NCBI GenBank assembly: GCA_965249965.1
Contig: OZ252262.1
Location: 992,001-1,056,000, forward strand
DNA: 64,000 nucleotides
Origin: HXMU1420-13 sp965249965
Lineage (GTDB): Bacteria; Bacteroidota; Rhodothermia; Balneolales; Balneolaceae
Direction: 5' to 3'
Below are positions 7,704 to 16,433 of the stretch, piece after piece (the first letter of the stretch is position 1; every line of letters starts with the position of its first letter). The position numbers and the translations under genes are program-made. The notes below the pieces were generated by a model. That model did no database searches. It worked only from the letters and a program-made list of their open reading frames with translations, and was not told where the DNA came from.

Positions 7704-8555
7704 ATGACAAGTAAATCAGAAATAGAATCGCTACTACAACTACTAGAGGATCCAGATCCTTTTATTCAGGAGAGTGTGCAAAATAGATTTACGGAATTAG
7801 GTGAAAATGCCGTTCCATTATTGGATGAATACCGCATTGAGACGCAGGATAAAGAAGAGAAATCGAAAGTCAGGTCGATTATTCACCAATTAACGTTTCC
7901 GACATTAAAAACCGATTTTCATGAATTACTTGAGAAAGGAATTCGGAACCGTAAGACGCTGGAAGTAGCTGTATTTACCCTTTCAAGGTTTGGGAACCCA
8001 ACATTGCGCATTCAGGATTTTCAAAAACAGCTCGATCATTTCGCAGAAATGGTGGAACCCACTATTCGATACCGGTTAGACGAACGCCGAAAAATGAAAC
8101 AGCTTATTAAGTTTGTATTCGATGATTTGAACTTTTCAGGGGATACCGACGATTATCATAACCCAGCAAATTGTTTCATTGATCAGGTAATTCGCCGCCG
8201 GCGCGGACTTCCAATCACCTTAAGCATGGTTGTGATGTTTCTTGCACGGCGTCTGGATATGCCATTTTATGGCGTGAATATGCCCATTCATTTTATGCTT
8301 AATTATGTAAGCGAAAAAGAAGAAGTACTCATCGACCCGTACGACAATGGCGCGATTGTCTCCTATGATCAGTGCTATTTTTTTCTTAAAAAGAACAATA
8401 TTGAGCCGAAACCCGATCATTTTAATATCGCCACAGATATAGAAATTCTTATTCGGTGTATTCGAAATCTGATCCATAGCTACGAGCGATTAGAACAACC
8501 AGATAGGATTGAAGATTTAAAGGAATTGCTCGCCCTTACCGAATTGTACGAATGA
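7704..8555 (+). CDS. SirB1/transglutaminase-like domain protein
   Basis: 283 aa. Residues 1-70 form helical HEAT-like repeats (DPDPFIQESVQNRFTELG). The SirB1 (Transglut_core2) core spans about 80-250: NCFIDQVIRRRRGLPITLSM, VNMPIHFMLNY, VLIDPYDNG. The Cys-His-Asp triad of true transglutaminases is partly represented by C154 (in NCFID), H in PIHFM and D in LIDPY. The function is uncertain; SirB1 homologues are near prmC/prfA in E. coli. Its stop overlaps the start of the DUF3052 gene (ATGA), so the two are translationally coupled. Confidence 0.88.
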   Translation: MTSKSEIESLLQLLEDPDPFIQESVQNRFTELGENAVPLLDEYRIETQDKEEKSKVRSIIHQLTFPTLKTDFHELLEKGIRNRKTLEVAVFTLSRFGNPTLRIQDFQKQLDHFAEMVEPTIRYRLDERRKMKQLIKFVFDDLNFSGDTDDYHNPANCFIDQVIRRRRGLPITLSMVVMFLARRLDMPFYGVNMPIHFMLNYVSEKEEVLIDPYDNGAIVSYDQCYFFLKKNNIEPKPDHFNIATDIEILIRCIRNLIHSYERLEQPDRIEDLKELLALTELYE

Positions 8556-8968
8556 TGGCCGGATATTCAGGGACCCCACTTTATAAAAAACTTGGGTATA
8601 AAGTGGGACAGGATGTTTGCCTGTTAAACGAGCCAGAAGACTATAAAACATGGCTTCATGATCCCCCTTTTGAGATTAACTTTAGAGATTTGGAAGATTG
8701 TGCGAGCGTAGATTTGATCCACATCTTTTGTAATAATGAAGCTGATTTGCATAATCTACTCCCCGTTGTAAAACCCAAAATGGACATGAATGGCATGATT
8801 TGGGTTTCCTGGATTAAGAAAGCTTCGAAGAATTTTAAATGGACCATCACTGATATGGATGTTCGAAATTTTGGACTCAGTATTGGTTTGGTGGATGTGA
8901 AAGTTTGTGCCATTAGTGAGGATTGGAGTGCCTTAAAATTCATGTATAGAAAAGAAGATCGTAAGTAG
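8552..8968 (+). CDS. DUF3052 family protein
   Basis: 138 aa. MMAGYSGTPLYKKLGYKVGQ matches the start of DUF3052 proteins (AGYSGTPLxKKLGIKxGxxV), followed by GMIWVSWIKKASK and the ending DVKVCAISEDWSALKFMYRK. These are small cytoplasmic alpha/beta proteins of unknown function. It overlaps the upstream SirB1-like gene by 4 bases (ATGA). A second ATG at 8555 could equally be the start. Confidence 0.88.
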   Translation: MMAGYSGTPLYKKLGYKVGQDVCLLNEPEDYKTWLHDPPFEINFRDLEDCASVDLIHIFCNNEADLHNLLPVVKPKMDMNGMIWVSWIKKASKNFKWTITDMDVRNFGLSIGLVDVKVCAISEDWSALKFMYRKEDRK

Positions 8969-9067
8969 GTACATAATCAGAGATTGTAAATCGTTGCAAC
9001 GCAATGAGCTAAATAATTGCATTTTTTATGGATTCTGATAGATTGTTTGTGAACCAATCTCATCACT

Positions 9068-9550
9068 ATGAAAACACTTCTCATTACGCTGTTCACATTT
9101 GTATTTGGTATAGGGTATATCAATGTTTCTGAACCTTTGCCGGAGTACACCAAAACAAATAGTGCACAAGTGGATACTTCCGGGTTTGATCAGGCGGAAG
9201 CTATAGCGGCTATCAAAGAGGCAATTGCCGGAAAGGAAGAAATGCCTGCGAAAGATGTATTTGAGAACCTTGAATTAATGGGAGAATTCCCTGCGGGACG
9301 AATTACCGCAATTATGGAATTCGGCTTTTCCAATTCGTTAGGAGTTACCTGTACGCATTGTCATAATCCGGATGATTGGAGTAGTGACGAAAAAATTGAA
9401 AAACAAATTACCCGGGAAATGTGGAAGTTGACTGGGCGATTAAATTCTGAAATTTTGCCGGGAATTGAGGAATTAGGGGATCGCACAGCAACGGTAAATT
9501 GCACCACCTGCCACCGTGGAGACATAAAGCCGGCCACTAGAATGCAGTGA
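9068..9550 (+). CDS. Secreted diheme c-type cytochrome, reaction-centre cytochrome-subunit-like
   Basis: 160 aa. An N-terminal signal segment (about 1-20) is followed by two heme c motifs, CTHCH (95-99) and CTTCH (145-149). The pattern ITAIMEFGFSNSLGVTCTHCHNPDDW, with a helix carrying a possible Met ligand before CxxCH, is that of the photosynthetic reaction-centre cytochrome c subunit family, which has many non-phototrophic members. It probably serves periplasmic electron transfer. No reaction-centre or pigment genes are present, so phototrophy is not implied. It has its own upstream gap of 99 bases and no obvious operon partner. Confidence 0.87.
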   Translation: MKTLLITLFTFVFGIGYINVSEPLPEYTKTNSAQVDTSGFDQAEAIAAIKEAIAGKEEMPAKDVFENLELMGEFPAGRITAIMEFGFSNSLGVTCTHCHNPDDWSSDEKIEKQITREMWKLTGRLNSEILPGIEELGDRTATVNCTTCHRGDIKPATRMQ

Positions 9551-9615
9551 TAATTTAACCATTGAAATTTTTACTTGGGTTTTTAGATTACAGCTAGAAA
9601 CCCATTTTTTTTACA

Positions 9616-10482
9616 ATTAAAAGCGCAAGTAAATATCACCTTGGATTAACTGGTTGGAGTTTACCAAACTGGGTGGGTTCATTTTATAAAAAAGAGAGTA
9701 ACCCGGATAGCTTCTTAAACCAGTACTCCAGCGTTTTTAATACAGTAGAAGGCAATACTACATTCTACAGTGTTCCATCAGCAGAATTAGTAAACAAGTG
9801 GAATGACAAAACCCCAGAAGGATTTAAGTTCTGTTTTAAACTTCCAAGAGAAATCACACACATAAAGCGACTATCTAACATTGATCGCGAAATAGATGAT
9901 TTTCTTGGTCGATTCGAAGGAATGCGTACAAAACTTGGCCCATTTATGATTCAGCTACCTGAATCGTTTAGCCCGGAGGAGCTTTATAAGCTGGAAGGAT
10001 TATTCAGTTATTTGCCCAAAATATTTCATTACGGGATAGAAGTGCGCCATGCTGATTTTTTTAATCAAGGGAGAGAAGAGCATACGTTCGAATCCTTGCT
10101 GGAAAGCTACGGAATAGAGCGAATCATATTTGATACTAGAAAGCTGCATTCGATGAAAAGCGAAGACCCTAGTATTATCGAAGCGCAACGAAAAAAACCG
10201 AAAGCTCCGGTTCGATTTAAACTGCCGGGGAGCCGACCCATGGTCCGTTATGTGGGTAGCAACGATATTTTAAATAACGAAGCCTATTTAAAAGAATGGG
10301 CTATAGTGGTTGCAAACTGGATTCGTGAAGGGAAACACCCCTACGTGTTTATTCATACTCCGGATGTTGTCTCTCAGCCCATAGTTGCCAGCCATTTTCA
10401 CAAATTACTTTCTGAATTGATTGAGCTTCCACCTTTGCCGGTATGGCCGGCAAATCAGGAACAACAACTGGGCTTATTTTAA
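9616..10482 (+). CDS. DUF72 (YecE-like) family protein, non-ATG start
   Basis: About 289 aa from the proposed start. DUF72 proteins have a TIM-barrel-like fold and unknown function. Signatures: GLTGWSLPNWVGSFYKK, FNTVEGNTTFYSVP, FCFKLPREITH, FMIQLPESF, YGIEVRH, PYVFIHTPD. The first canonical start (GTG at 9673) would remove the conserved GxxGWSxxxW motif. That motif is encoded in frame directly upstream, back to a stop at 9595-9597. There is no ATG, GTG or TTG in that extension, so translation may begin at ATT 9616 (or ATT 9604). An unresolved indel in the T8 run at 9605-9612 is the alternative. The stop abuts the convergent gene at 10483. Confidence 0.85.
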   Translation: MKSASKYHLGLTGWSLPNWVGSFYKKESNPDSFLNQYSSVFNTVEGNTTFYSVPSAELVNKWNDKTPEGFKFCFKLPREITHIKRLSNIDREIDDFLGRFEGMRTKLGPFMIQLPESFSPEELYKLEGLFSYLPKIFHYGIEVRHADFFNQGREEHTFESLLESYGIERIIFDTRKLHSMKSEDPSIIEAQRKKPKAPVRFKLPGSRPMVRYVGSNDILNNEAYLKEWAIVVANWIREGKHPYVFIHTPDVVSQPIVASHFHKLLSELIELPPLPVWPANQEQQLGLF

Positions 10483-11115
10483 TTAGTCAACAATCACCCC
10501 AATCAATGCAGTGTACTCAACAAAAGGAAGTTGTTCGATTTCTAGCATCACATCTTTTTCAGATCCTGGTTCTACTAGAATGTTCACGGTTCGGGGAAAG
10601 TCCGATATAATTTCGTAGGCAACCGATCGAAATCCAGTCATGAAGTTAATAACGGCTCGCTCATTCATTGCATATTTAAATCGAATGAACAATCGCTCTC
10701 TACTTTGGCTTTTAATAATTCGATCAAGAGCAACCTCATAAGATTCTTCGGAAAGATCCTGAGTAATTAATAAATCCTGAAAGTAAGAAGTGTCTACCGG
10801 CTCCGGCTCATATTGGTGTGTTAGAATTTCGGGCTGGCTTGTTAGGTCGCCAAGTACTGATTCTGCCGGTTGGTTTACAATAGCAATGGTAAAAGGCTGG
10901 ATGTCCACATATCCGAGCTCATAACCAAGTTTTTCAAGTTGATATGTTACGAATTCAGGGGATACCGTATCTGCTAAATAAGCAATGAATTCACCTTCTA
11001 AGGTAGTTGTCTGACCTTGTTCTAGCTTTCTTAGGGCATCATCACCAATTATTTGGGCGTGAAGAAAATCTGATGTTATCAGAAGGGAAAAAATGAGAAG
11101 AGAAATTCGAATCAT
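10483..11115 (-). CDS. Secreted protein of unknown function
   Basis: 210 aa. The signal peptide MIRISLLIFSLLITSDFLHA is followed by QIIGDD. The mature part is acidic and mixed alpha/beta, with no cysteines and no motif I recognise. Segments such as YQLEKLGYELGYVDIQPFTIAIV and the C-terminal VMLEIEQLPFVEY suggest ferredoxin-like or inhibitor-I9-like beta-alpha-beta units, but this is only an impression. It is transcribed toward DUF72 with abutting stops and diverges from prfC. Confidence 0.72.
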   Translation of the reverse strand: MIRISLLIFSLLITSDFLHAQIIGDDALRKLEQGQTTTLEGEFIAYLADTVSPEFVTYQLEKLGYELGYVDIQPFTIAIVNQPAESVLGDLTSQPEILTHQYEPEPVDTSYFQDLLITQDLSEESYEVALDRIIKSQSRERLFIRFKYAMNERAVINFMTGFRSVAYEIISDFPRTVNILVEPGSEKDVMLEIEQLPFVEYTALIGVIVD

Positions 11116-11219
11116 AGTTGAAGGTACAGAAGTTTAAATCAGTGAAACCACCAATCACGCAAAAGAGTTTAAATCGTCGTATTTTTGTCGGCTTTCAATC
11201 TTATATAATTCATCACTCC

Positions 11220-12827
11220 ATGGCTGACGCGGTTACCGCAGATAACGAAATTTTAAAAGAAGCGAAAAAGAGACGCACCTTTGCCATCATCTCTCACCCG
11301 GATGCCGGCAAAACAACACTCACTGAAAAACTGTTGCTATATGGCGGCGCAATTCATGAAGCGGGCTCTGTGCGTGCACGAAAAGCAGCTCATCACGCAG
11401 CTTCCGACTGGATGGCGATTGAGAAAGAACGCGGTATTTCAGTAACCTCGTCCGTAATGCGCTTCGAGAAAGATGGCATTAAATATAATTTACTGGATAC
11501 CCCGGGTCACAAGGATTTTTCTGAAGATACCCTGCGTACGCTGGTTGCTGCCGATTCAGGACTGATGGTAATTGACGTTGCAAAAGGCGTGGAGGAACAA
11601 ACAGAGAAACTCTTCGAAGTTTGTAAGTTGCGTCAGGTTCCTGTAATCACTTTTGTGAATAAATGCGATCGCCCGGGTATGGACCCGTTGGAGGTGCTAA
11701 GTAATGTTGAAAATAAACTCGGGATAGAAGCATTGCCTGCAAGTTGGCCACTTGGATATGGACAGAAATTTCAGGGAATTTATGATGTACTGGAAAAGAA
11801 AGTGCATGTGTATGAGAAGGCAGATCATGGGGCAAAAAAGGCAGTAACCGAAATTTTAACTGTTGATGACGCACTAGAGCAAAGCAATTTATCGGATGCA
11901 GAGAAAGAGGCTTTTCTTGAAGAATTGATGTTGATCGAAGACATGTATCCAAACATGGATAAAGAGTTGTATAACTCCGGGAAGGTGACGCCGGTTTTCT
12001 TTGGTTCGGCTTTGAACAATTTTGGCCTGGATGTTTTTCTAACCTATTTTCATAAACTCGCTCCTAGTCCTCAGGGCTATGAGCATTCTGAAGGTTCTGA
12101 ACGAGATTTAGAGCAGGCATTTTCGGGGTTCATATTTAAAATGCAGGCGAATATGAATCCGGGTCACCGTGACTGCGCGGCATTTATCCGGGTAGCATCG
12201 GGGAGGTTCGAGCGTGGCCAGCAGGTTGTGATTTCACACACTGGAAAGAAAATCAAAATGGCTACGCCACATACATTGATGGGAGATGAGCGCCAATTAA
12301 TGGAAGAAGCTTATCCGGGTGATATAGTTTCGATTTTCAATCCCGGGGAATTTCGAATTGGAACAACCATATTTGCAAAATCCCCGGTTCGGTTTGATGT
12401 AATTCCCTTATTTACCCCCGAGCATTTTCAAAAAGTAGCAACTAAAGATCCCTTTAAAAGAAAACAACTTCGCGAAGGTTTACGACAACTTTCTGAAGAA
12501 GGAGTCGTTCATGTGTTTGAAGTACCAAACGGGGTTGGAAATGAGCTTCTCCTTGGAACAGTGGGGGTACTTCAATTTGAGGTAGTTCACCATCGTATGA
12601 AAGAAGAATACGGCGTAGAATTAGTAATTACACCTGTAAGTTACCACACAGCCCGCTGGTTGTCTGAAAACGATGAAGTTATCGCAAAACTTGAAGCCAG
12701 TTATTCCACACATGTAACCAAAGATTTGGATGAAAATCCGATTGTGCTTTTCGACTCGATGTATGCACTTACTCAAGCCGAAGAGAAAGTGGGAGCCGAG
12801 AACCTATTCAAATTCAAGCAGGGCTAA
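11220..12827 (+). CDS. prfC: Peptide chain release factor 3
   Basis: 535 aa from the chosen ATG; E. coli RF3 has 529. GTPase motifs: SHPDAGKTTLTEKLL (P-loop, about 25), EKERGISVTSS (switch I), LLDTPGHKDFSEDT (G3), FVNKCDRP (G4). The RF3-specific C-terminal part contains VGVLQFEVVHHRMKEEYGVE and FDSMYALTQAEEK. It removes RF1/RF2 from the ribosome after termination. A longer frame upstream from TTG 11118 adds 34 residues without family similarity, so ATG 11220 (MADAVTADNEILKEAKKRRTF) is preferred. Confidence 0.96.
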   Translation: MADAVTADNEILKEAKKRRTFAIISHPDAGKTTLTEKLLLYGGAIHEAGSVRARKAAHHAASDWMAIEKERGISVTSSVMRFEKDGIKYNLLDTPGHKDFSEDTLRTLVAADSGLMVIDVAKGVEEQTEKLFEVCKLRQVPVITFVNKCDRPGMDPLEVLSNVENKLGIEALPASWPLGYGQKFQGIYDVLEKKVHVYEKADHGAKKAVTEILTVDDALEQSNLSDAEKEAFLEELMLIEDMYPNMDKELYNSGKVTPVFFGSALNNFGLDVFLTYFHKLAPSPQGYEHSEGSERDLEQAFSGFIFKMQANMNPGHRDCAAFIRVASGRFERGQQVVISHTGKKIKMATPHTLMGDERQLMEEAYPGDIVSIFNPGEFRIGTTIFAKSPVRFDVIPLFTPEHFQKVATKDPFKRKQLREGLRQLSEEGVVHVFEVPNGVGNELLLGTVGVLQFEVVHHRMKEEYGVELVITPVSYHTARWLSENDEVIAKLEASYSTHVTKDLDENPIVLFDSMYALTQAEEKVGAENLFKFKQG

Positions 12828-12837
12828 TAAAAACACA

Positions 12838-13623
12838 TCACTTACCACCGTTTGATTTTAAATCCTGAATACAATTGTCGTCTAGTACAGGTGTTGAGCT
12901 ACCTAATAAATTACCAAAGAACCCGGCTGATTGAACTGCAAAGTACATGAGACAGGCATTATTTGTGCAGTGAGCTCCATTAGATTCATCATGATGGTCA
13001 GCGATGGCAGGAGATCCATTATTAACAAGTCCAAGTAAGTGGCCGATTTCGTGGGTTAAAACAGACGATTCAACTAATGGCGTGGATGGTTCACCAATGC
13101 CACCGGAAATCTGACGAATACGCTCCTCCATAATTGCTACCGAAGTATTGAAATAGGCAAAGCCAAGTACATTTTCGTTAGTAAAAATACCATCGGTTAC
13201 GAGCATATATGCTCCCAATTCCGATCCATTTGTAAAAGTACTTCGATATTGATTTTCAATATCAACTACATCTTGGACGGTAAGGGTGTCCTTTCCTGAA
13301 GATGGTATAGGTGCATTCTGGACTATACTAATCCCACCAGGTTTATTCAGATGATTTTCCAGAAATACTCTTAATTCAGAAATAGCCTGTTCACTTAATT
13401 GATAGCCTTCAACAAAATCAATTTCTAATGTAAGAGAATTGAAATCTTCAGCGGAGAGGAAATCACCTGCTGCAGTACCGGTTCCTTCTGTGTGCGAATA
13501 AGATTCTGGTGAATCGGGATTATTGGGATTTTCTGGATTAGAATTGCTAGTTGTAGGAGAATTCCCCGAACAGCTTAATCCAAAAACTATGCTTACAAGT
13601 ACTGTATATCGCAAAAGTTTCAT
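12838..13623 (-). CDS. Metzincin-like zinc protease lipoprotein
   Basis: 261 aa. Signal peptide with lipobox GLSC (Cys18), then a low-complexity N/P/S linker (about 20-45) and a catalytic domain. Zinc motif THEIGHLLGLVNN: His191, Glu192, His195, Gly198. A downstream ADHHDESNGAHCTNNACLMY provides further His residues, a CxxxxC pair and a Met-turn-like LMY. This resembles archaemetzincins and the Bacteroidota 'membrane metalloprotease' group. The residue at the usual third-ligand position (201) is Asn and not His or Asp, so a later His may complete the site. It is expected to be anchored in the envelope. It is convergent with prfC (10-base gap). Confidence 0.82.
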   Translation of the reverse strand: MKLLRYTVLVSIVFGLSCSGNSPTTSNSNPENPNNPDSPESYSHTEGTGTAAGDFLSAEDFNSLTLEIDFVEGYQLSEQAISELRVFLENHLNKPGGISIVQNAPIPSSGKDTLTVQDVVDIENQYRSTFTNGSELGAYMLVTDGIFTNENVLGFAYFNTSVAIMEERIRQISGGIGEPSTPLVESSVLTHEIGHLLGLVNNGSPAIADHHDESNGAHCTNNACLMYFAVQSAGFFGNLLGSSTPVLDDNCIQDLKSNGGK

Positions 13624-13767
13624 AACAGCTTTATAAAAAGAAAAATTGGCAAGTGTGTTTAAAAAGAAGGATCAGGGGTCATATCAAATTTTAAACAAGA
13701 GTAATCTGTGATTTGACTTTATTCTTCATCAGAATTTAATTGTAGTTAACAAAAATCTGGGGGAAGT

Positions 13768-14316
13768 ATGAAACGAGTTAGCAAAATAATCATGATTGCT
13801 TCAATCATGATTATAGTATCAAGTTGTTACGAGAACACCGAAAGCGTGGTCTATATCGATGGAATAAAGGCAACCCACGATGTAGTTCTTGAAGAACGGG
13901 ACGGTCTTTTTTATTTGATAAATGAAGACGAACCATATACAGGAATTCAAACCGCTTATTACGAAGATGGCACTAAAGTAATGGAATCTGAAATAATTGA
14001 TGGCTTACCCCGCTTTGGGACCCATTATTATCTAGATGGTTCAGTTAAACTAAAAACAGAAAACAAATATCACGAAGATTCATTAAGTAAATGGTTGACC
14101 TTTTATCCTAATGGAATGCTTAAATCATCCTATGATTGGTTAGAAGATCCTGTAACTGGATTAAAAGAGCACAAGGAATGGTACTCAAATGGACAAATAA
14201 AATTTGAAGCCCCTATTGTGGGGACATCCTATCACGGTATACTAAAATATTATGATGAATCCGGCACCTTGGTTTCTGAAACATTGTATGAAAATGGAAA
14301 ACCCGTTGATGGTTGA
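13768..14316 (+). CDS. YwqK/MORN_2-repeat lipoprotein
   Basis: 182 aa. Lipoprotein signal peptide ending in VSSC (about residue 20). The mature part is made of MORN_2/YwqK-type repeats with the consensus xYYxDGxxxxE: AYYEDGTKVMESE, HYYLDGSVKLKTE, TFYPNGMLKSSY, EWYSNGQIKFEA, KYYDESGTLVSET, LYENGKPVDG. Such proteins are often labelled 'toxin-antitoxin system YwqK family antitoxin', but here they are surface lipoproteins with no toxin neighbour. The SD-like GGGGAAGT lies directly before the ATG. The next gene encodes a similar lipoprotein. Confidence 0.85.
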   Translation: MKRVSKIIMIASIMIIVSSCYENTESVVYIDGIKATHDVVLEERDGLFYLINEDEPYTGIQTAYYEDGTKVMESEIIDGLPRFGTHYYLDGSVKLKTENKYHEDSLSKWLTFYPNGMLKSSYDWLEDPVTGLKEHKEWYSNGQIKFEAPIVGTSYHGILKYYDESGTLVSETLYENGKPVDG

Positions 14317-14414
14317 ATAAGGGTTTATTAAAGTCTCTTAAGGTCTGTTACTTTTCACTAATTTAGTTGAAAATTATTGCCGTGATGATGTTCTTTGAAA
14401 TAAAAAACACGGTT

Positions 14415-15053
14415 ATGCAATCAAAATACGTAGTTCTGGCCTGTGTCCTGTTTGTAGTATCAAATTGTGAAGTCGAGCAACAACCATCTTTTGTATTAGG
14501 TGATAAAGTGCTTGTTTATGAGGAGGCTTCTCAACCTTCTGAATTCGAGGATGGTTTAAAAGTGGATTTCTATGCTCGAGGGTATGAAATGCAATTTTTC
14601 GATCCTATTTCAAAAGAGCCATTTTCTGGTACCATTGTTGATGATCACTCTCTTTATCGGGGCAGATATTCTATTCAAGATGGCTTTATGCAAGAATTGA
14701 TTACCTATTTTGAAGATGGGAGTCCTTCCTATTTCGCACTCTATGAAAATGGCGAGATAATTAAGATGAAAAGTTGGTATAGAGATGGTCGACTGAAATC
14801 CAAACTAGAAGGTGGTGAAAATTTCGTGTATTCCTATTTTGATAAGAGTGGAATCCAGTCTTTGCACATCGAAAACAATCTGCAAACAGAATATTACGAA
14901 AACGGCAAAATAAAGAACCAGATTCCCTTTGATAGTTCAAATTTATATCACGGTACGGCAAAAGTGTATGACAATGATGGAAGTATAAGAGCCGAACTGG
15001 AATATAAATCTGGAAAATTGGTTTCATCTACCGAAATCAGCTCTGCTCCCTAG
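14415..15053 (+). CDS. YwqK/MORN_2-repeat lipoprotein, second copy
   Basis: 212 aa from ATG 14415, the start that gives a proper lipoprotein signal (MQSKYVVLACVLFVVSNCEV, lipobox VSNC). Earlier in-frame starts (TTG 14367, ATG 14385) would place extra polar residues before it. Repeats: TYFEDGSPSYFALYENGEII, SWYRDGRLKSKLEG, YYENGKIKNQI, HGTAKVYDNDGSIRAELEY. It has the same overall plan as the gene 98 bases upstream, and both are on the + strand, so a tandem duplication followed by divergence is likely. Function unknown. Confidence 0.82.
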   Translation: MQSKYVVLACVLFVVSNCEVEQQPSFVLGDKVLVYEEASQPSEFEDGLKVDFYARGYEMQFFDPISKEPFSGTIVDDHSLYRGRYSIQDGFMQELITYFEDGSPSYFALYENGEIIKMKSWYRDGRLKSKLEGGENFVYSYFDKSGIQSLHIENNLQTEYYENGKIKNQIPFDSSNLYHGTAKVYDNDGSIRAELEYKSGKLVSSTEISSAP

Positions 15054-15158
15054 TTTTCCACTGTATTTCAAAGAAGGTTATAACAAGCCTTTACGGAATC
15101 CGGATATAAATCGCCGTAGCTTTAATAACGAACGAATTATTAATGCAAATCAAATAAA

Positions 15159-15644
15159 GTGAATATCGACGTCGAGCAGAAAGTTGAGGTGATAAAGGCT
15201 GACCTAAACAATTCAAAACATGCGAGGGACATTGTCAGGATCATTGATCTTTTTGCCAGAGATCCTATGGGTCAGGATGAGCCACTGGAAAGTGAAGTCA
15301 GAGCGGATATGATTGATGAGATGAAGAAGATCCCAACGACAATGACGTACATCGCGTACGCACATGAAAAAGCCCTGGGAATTGTTACCTGTTTCATGGG
15401 ATTCTCAACTTTTACGGCAAGTAAGACTTTCAAAATTCACGATGTAGCCGTTCATCCTGATGCTAGAGGAATGGGTGTTGGAACTAAACTTCTTGAATAT
15501 GTAAAGGCAGAAGCAGATGAAATGGGCTGCTCTAAAATTACTTTAGAAGTTCGTGAAGACAATCCTGCAAAAAGACTTTATGAACGCGAAGGGTTCGAAT
15601 TTGGTGATCCCCGTTGGTACTTTATGTCAGCCGAGCTTAATTAA
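15159..15644 (+). CDS. GNAT family N-acetyltransferase
   Basis: 161 aa, single GNAT domain. Motif A, the acetyl-CoA site, reads VAVHPDARGMGVGTKLLEYV (R/QxxGxG/A form RGMGVG). Motif B: ITLEVREDNPAKRLYEREGFEFGDPRWYFM. N-terminal part: DIVRIIDLFARDPMGQDEPL. The substrate cannot be told. The start is GTG at 15159; no ATG lies in the same place. The last 8 bases overlap the 3' end of the convergent transglycosylase gene. Confidence 0.88.
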   Translation: MNIDVEQKVEVIKADLNNSKHARDIVRIIDLFARDPMGQDEPLESEVRADMIDEMKKIPTTMTYIAYAHEKALGIVTCFMGFSTFTASKTFKIHDVAVHPDARGMGVGTKLLEYVKAEADEMGCSKITLEVREDNPAKRLYEREGFEFGDPRWYFMSAELN

Positions 15645-16389
15645 TTATAGCCTCTGCGTCATCTGCCAAAGCTAAAACTGCTTGTTGATACATTGAGCTT
15701 GGGTTGTATCGTAATACTGACTTTTCCAGACTTCCGGTCACATTTCTATAGTGTGCCAGATAATTCGCCACAGAATTGATGTTATCCGGCATGTGATAAA
15801 GCTCGGAACCAACCCAAAATCTATTTAAAGACCATGGAATAAACTGAGCATAGCTCATGGCACCGGCATAACTGGATTTCATCTCGTGAATATCTAACTC
15901 TTTTTTCTCAGCAAATTTGATGAGTTCTTCAAGTTGGGCCAAAGTCCAGTTGGTTCGATACTCTTCAACATACATGCTCACATAGGCATTGAAAGGGTTG
16001 TAGCTTCCTTTGTATCTGCCAAACTCAGATTCTACAGCCAGAATCCCAATAATCACTTCTTTCGGAATTCCATATTCCGCTTCGGCTGACTTCAATTCCT
16101 GATGATATTCTGAATAGAAAAATGAAATCTTATCCTTCTTTCGATCATAATTGATGGCTTTCTGATAATCCTCAAAGGTCTCAATCTTGATTTCAACAGC
16201 GCGAGTGAATTTGCTGGTGATGTCCTCAACCAAAACAAAGCGCTCATCATCCAATAAAGGTTTTATATCGATTCCTTTTTCCTCGAAATGCTCAACAAGG
16301 TGGTTTAGGCGAACTTCTTCGTTAGATTCAGTGAAATCTGAAGTGGACGAAAAAAGAGTAATAGAGATGATGAGTGCGATGATTTTCAT
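15637..16389 (-). CDS. MltB-like lytic transglycosylase (GH103 type)
   Basis: 250 aa with a short signal segment (MKIIALIISITLFSS). Catalytic region: IPKEVIIGILAVESEFGRYKG, where the Glu of VESEFG is the expected catalytic residue, then SYNPFNAYVSM, SYAGAMSYAQFIPWSLN, and NSVANYLAHYR. These correspond to MltB motifs (IxAIIGVETxYG, AGAMGxPQFMPSS). It cleaves the glycan strands of peptidoglycan to anhydro-muropeptides in the periplasm. No lipobox is visible, unlike MltB itself. It is shorter than E. coli MltB (361 aa). Confidence 0.87.
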   Translation of the reverse strand: MKIIALIISITLFSSTSDFTESNEEVRLNHLVEHFEEKGIDIKPLLDDERFVLVEDITSKFTRAVEIKIETFEDYQKAINYDRKKDKISFFYSEYHQELKSAEAEYGIPKEVIIGILAVESEFGRYKGSYNPFNAYVSMYVEEYRTNWTLAQLEELIKFAEKKELDIHEMKSSYAGAMSYAQFIPWSLNRFWVGSELYHMPDNINSVANYLAHYRNVTGSLEKSVLRYNPSSMYQQAVLALADDAEAIIN

Positions 16390-16433
16390 GAGCCAAGCGT
16401 AATTCTGAAACCGTATTTAATGCTAAAGAACGA

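Noticed and set aside
9068..9550. Cytochrome as evidence of phototrophy
   Set aside because: The family has many non-phototrophic members and no reaction-centre, pigment or antenna gene is in the window.
11118..11219. Extended prfC start at TTG 11118
   Set aside because: The added 34 residues do not resemble RF3 and overlap the divergent promoter region; ATG 11220 matches the family N-terminus.
11647..11952. Minus-strand ORF of 101 codons within prfC
   Set aside because: Antisense to conserved RF3 sequence; a shadow frame.
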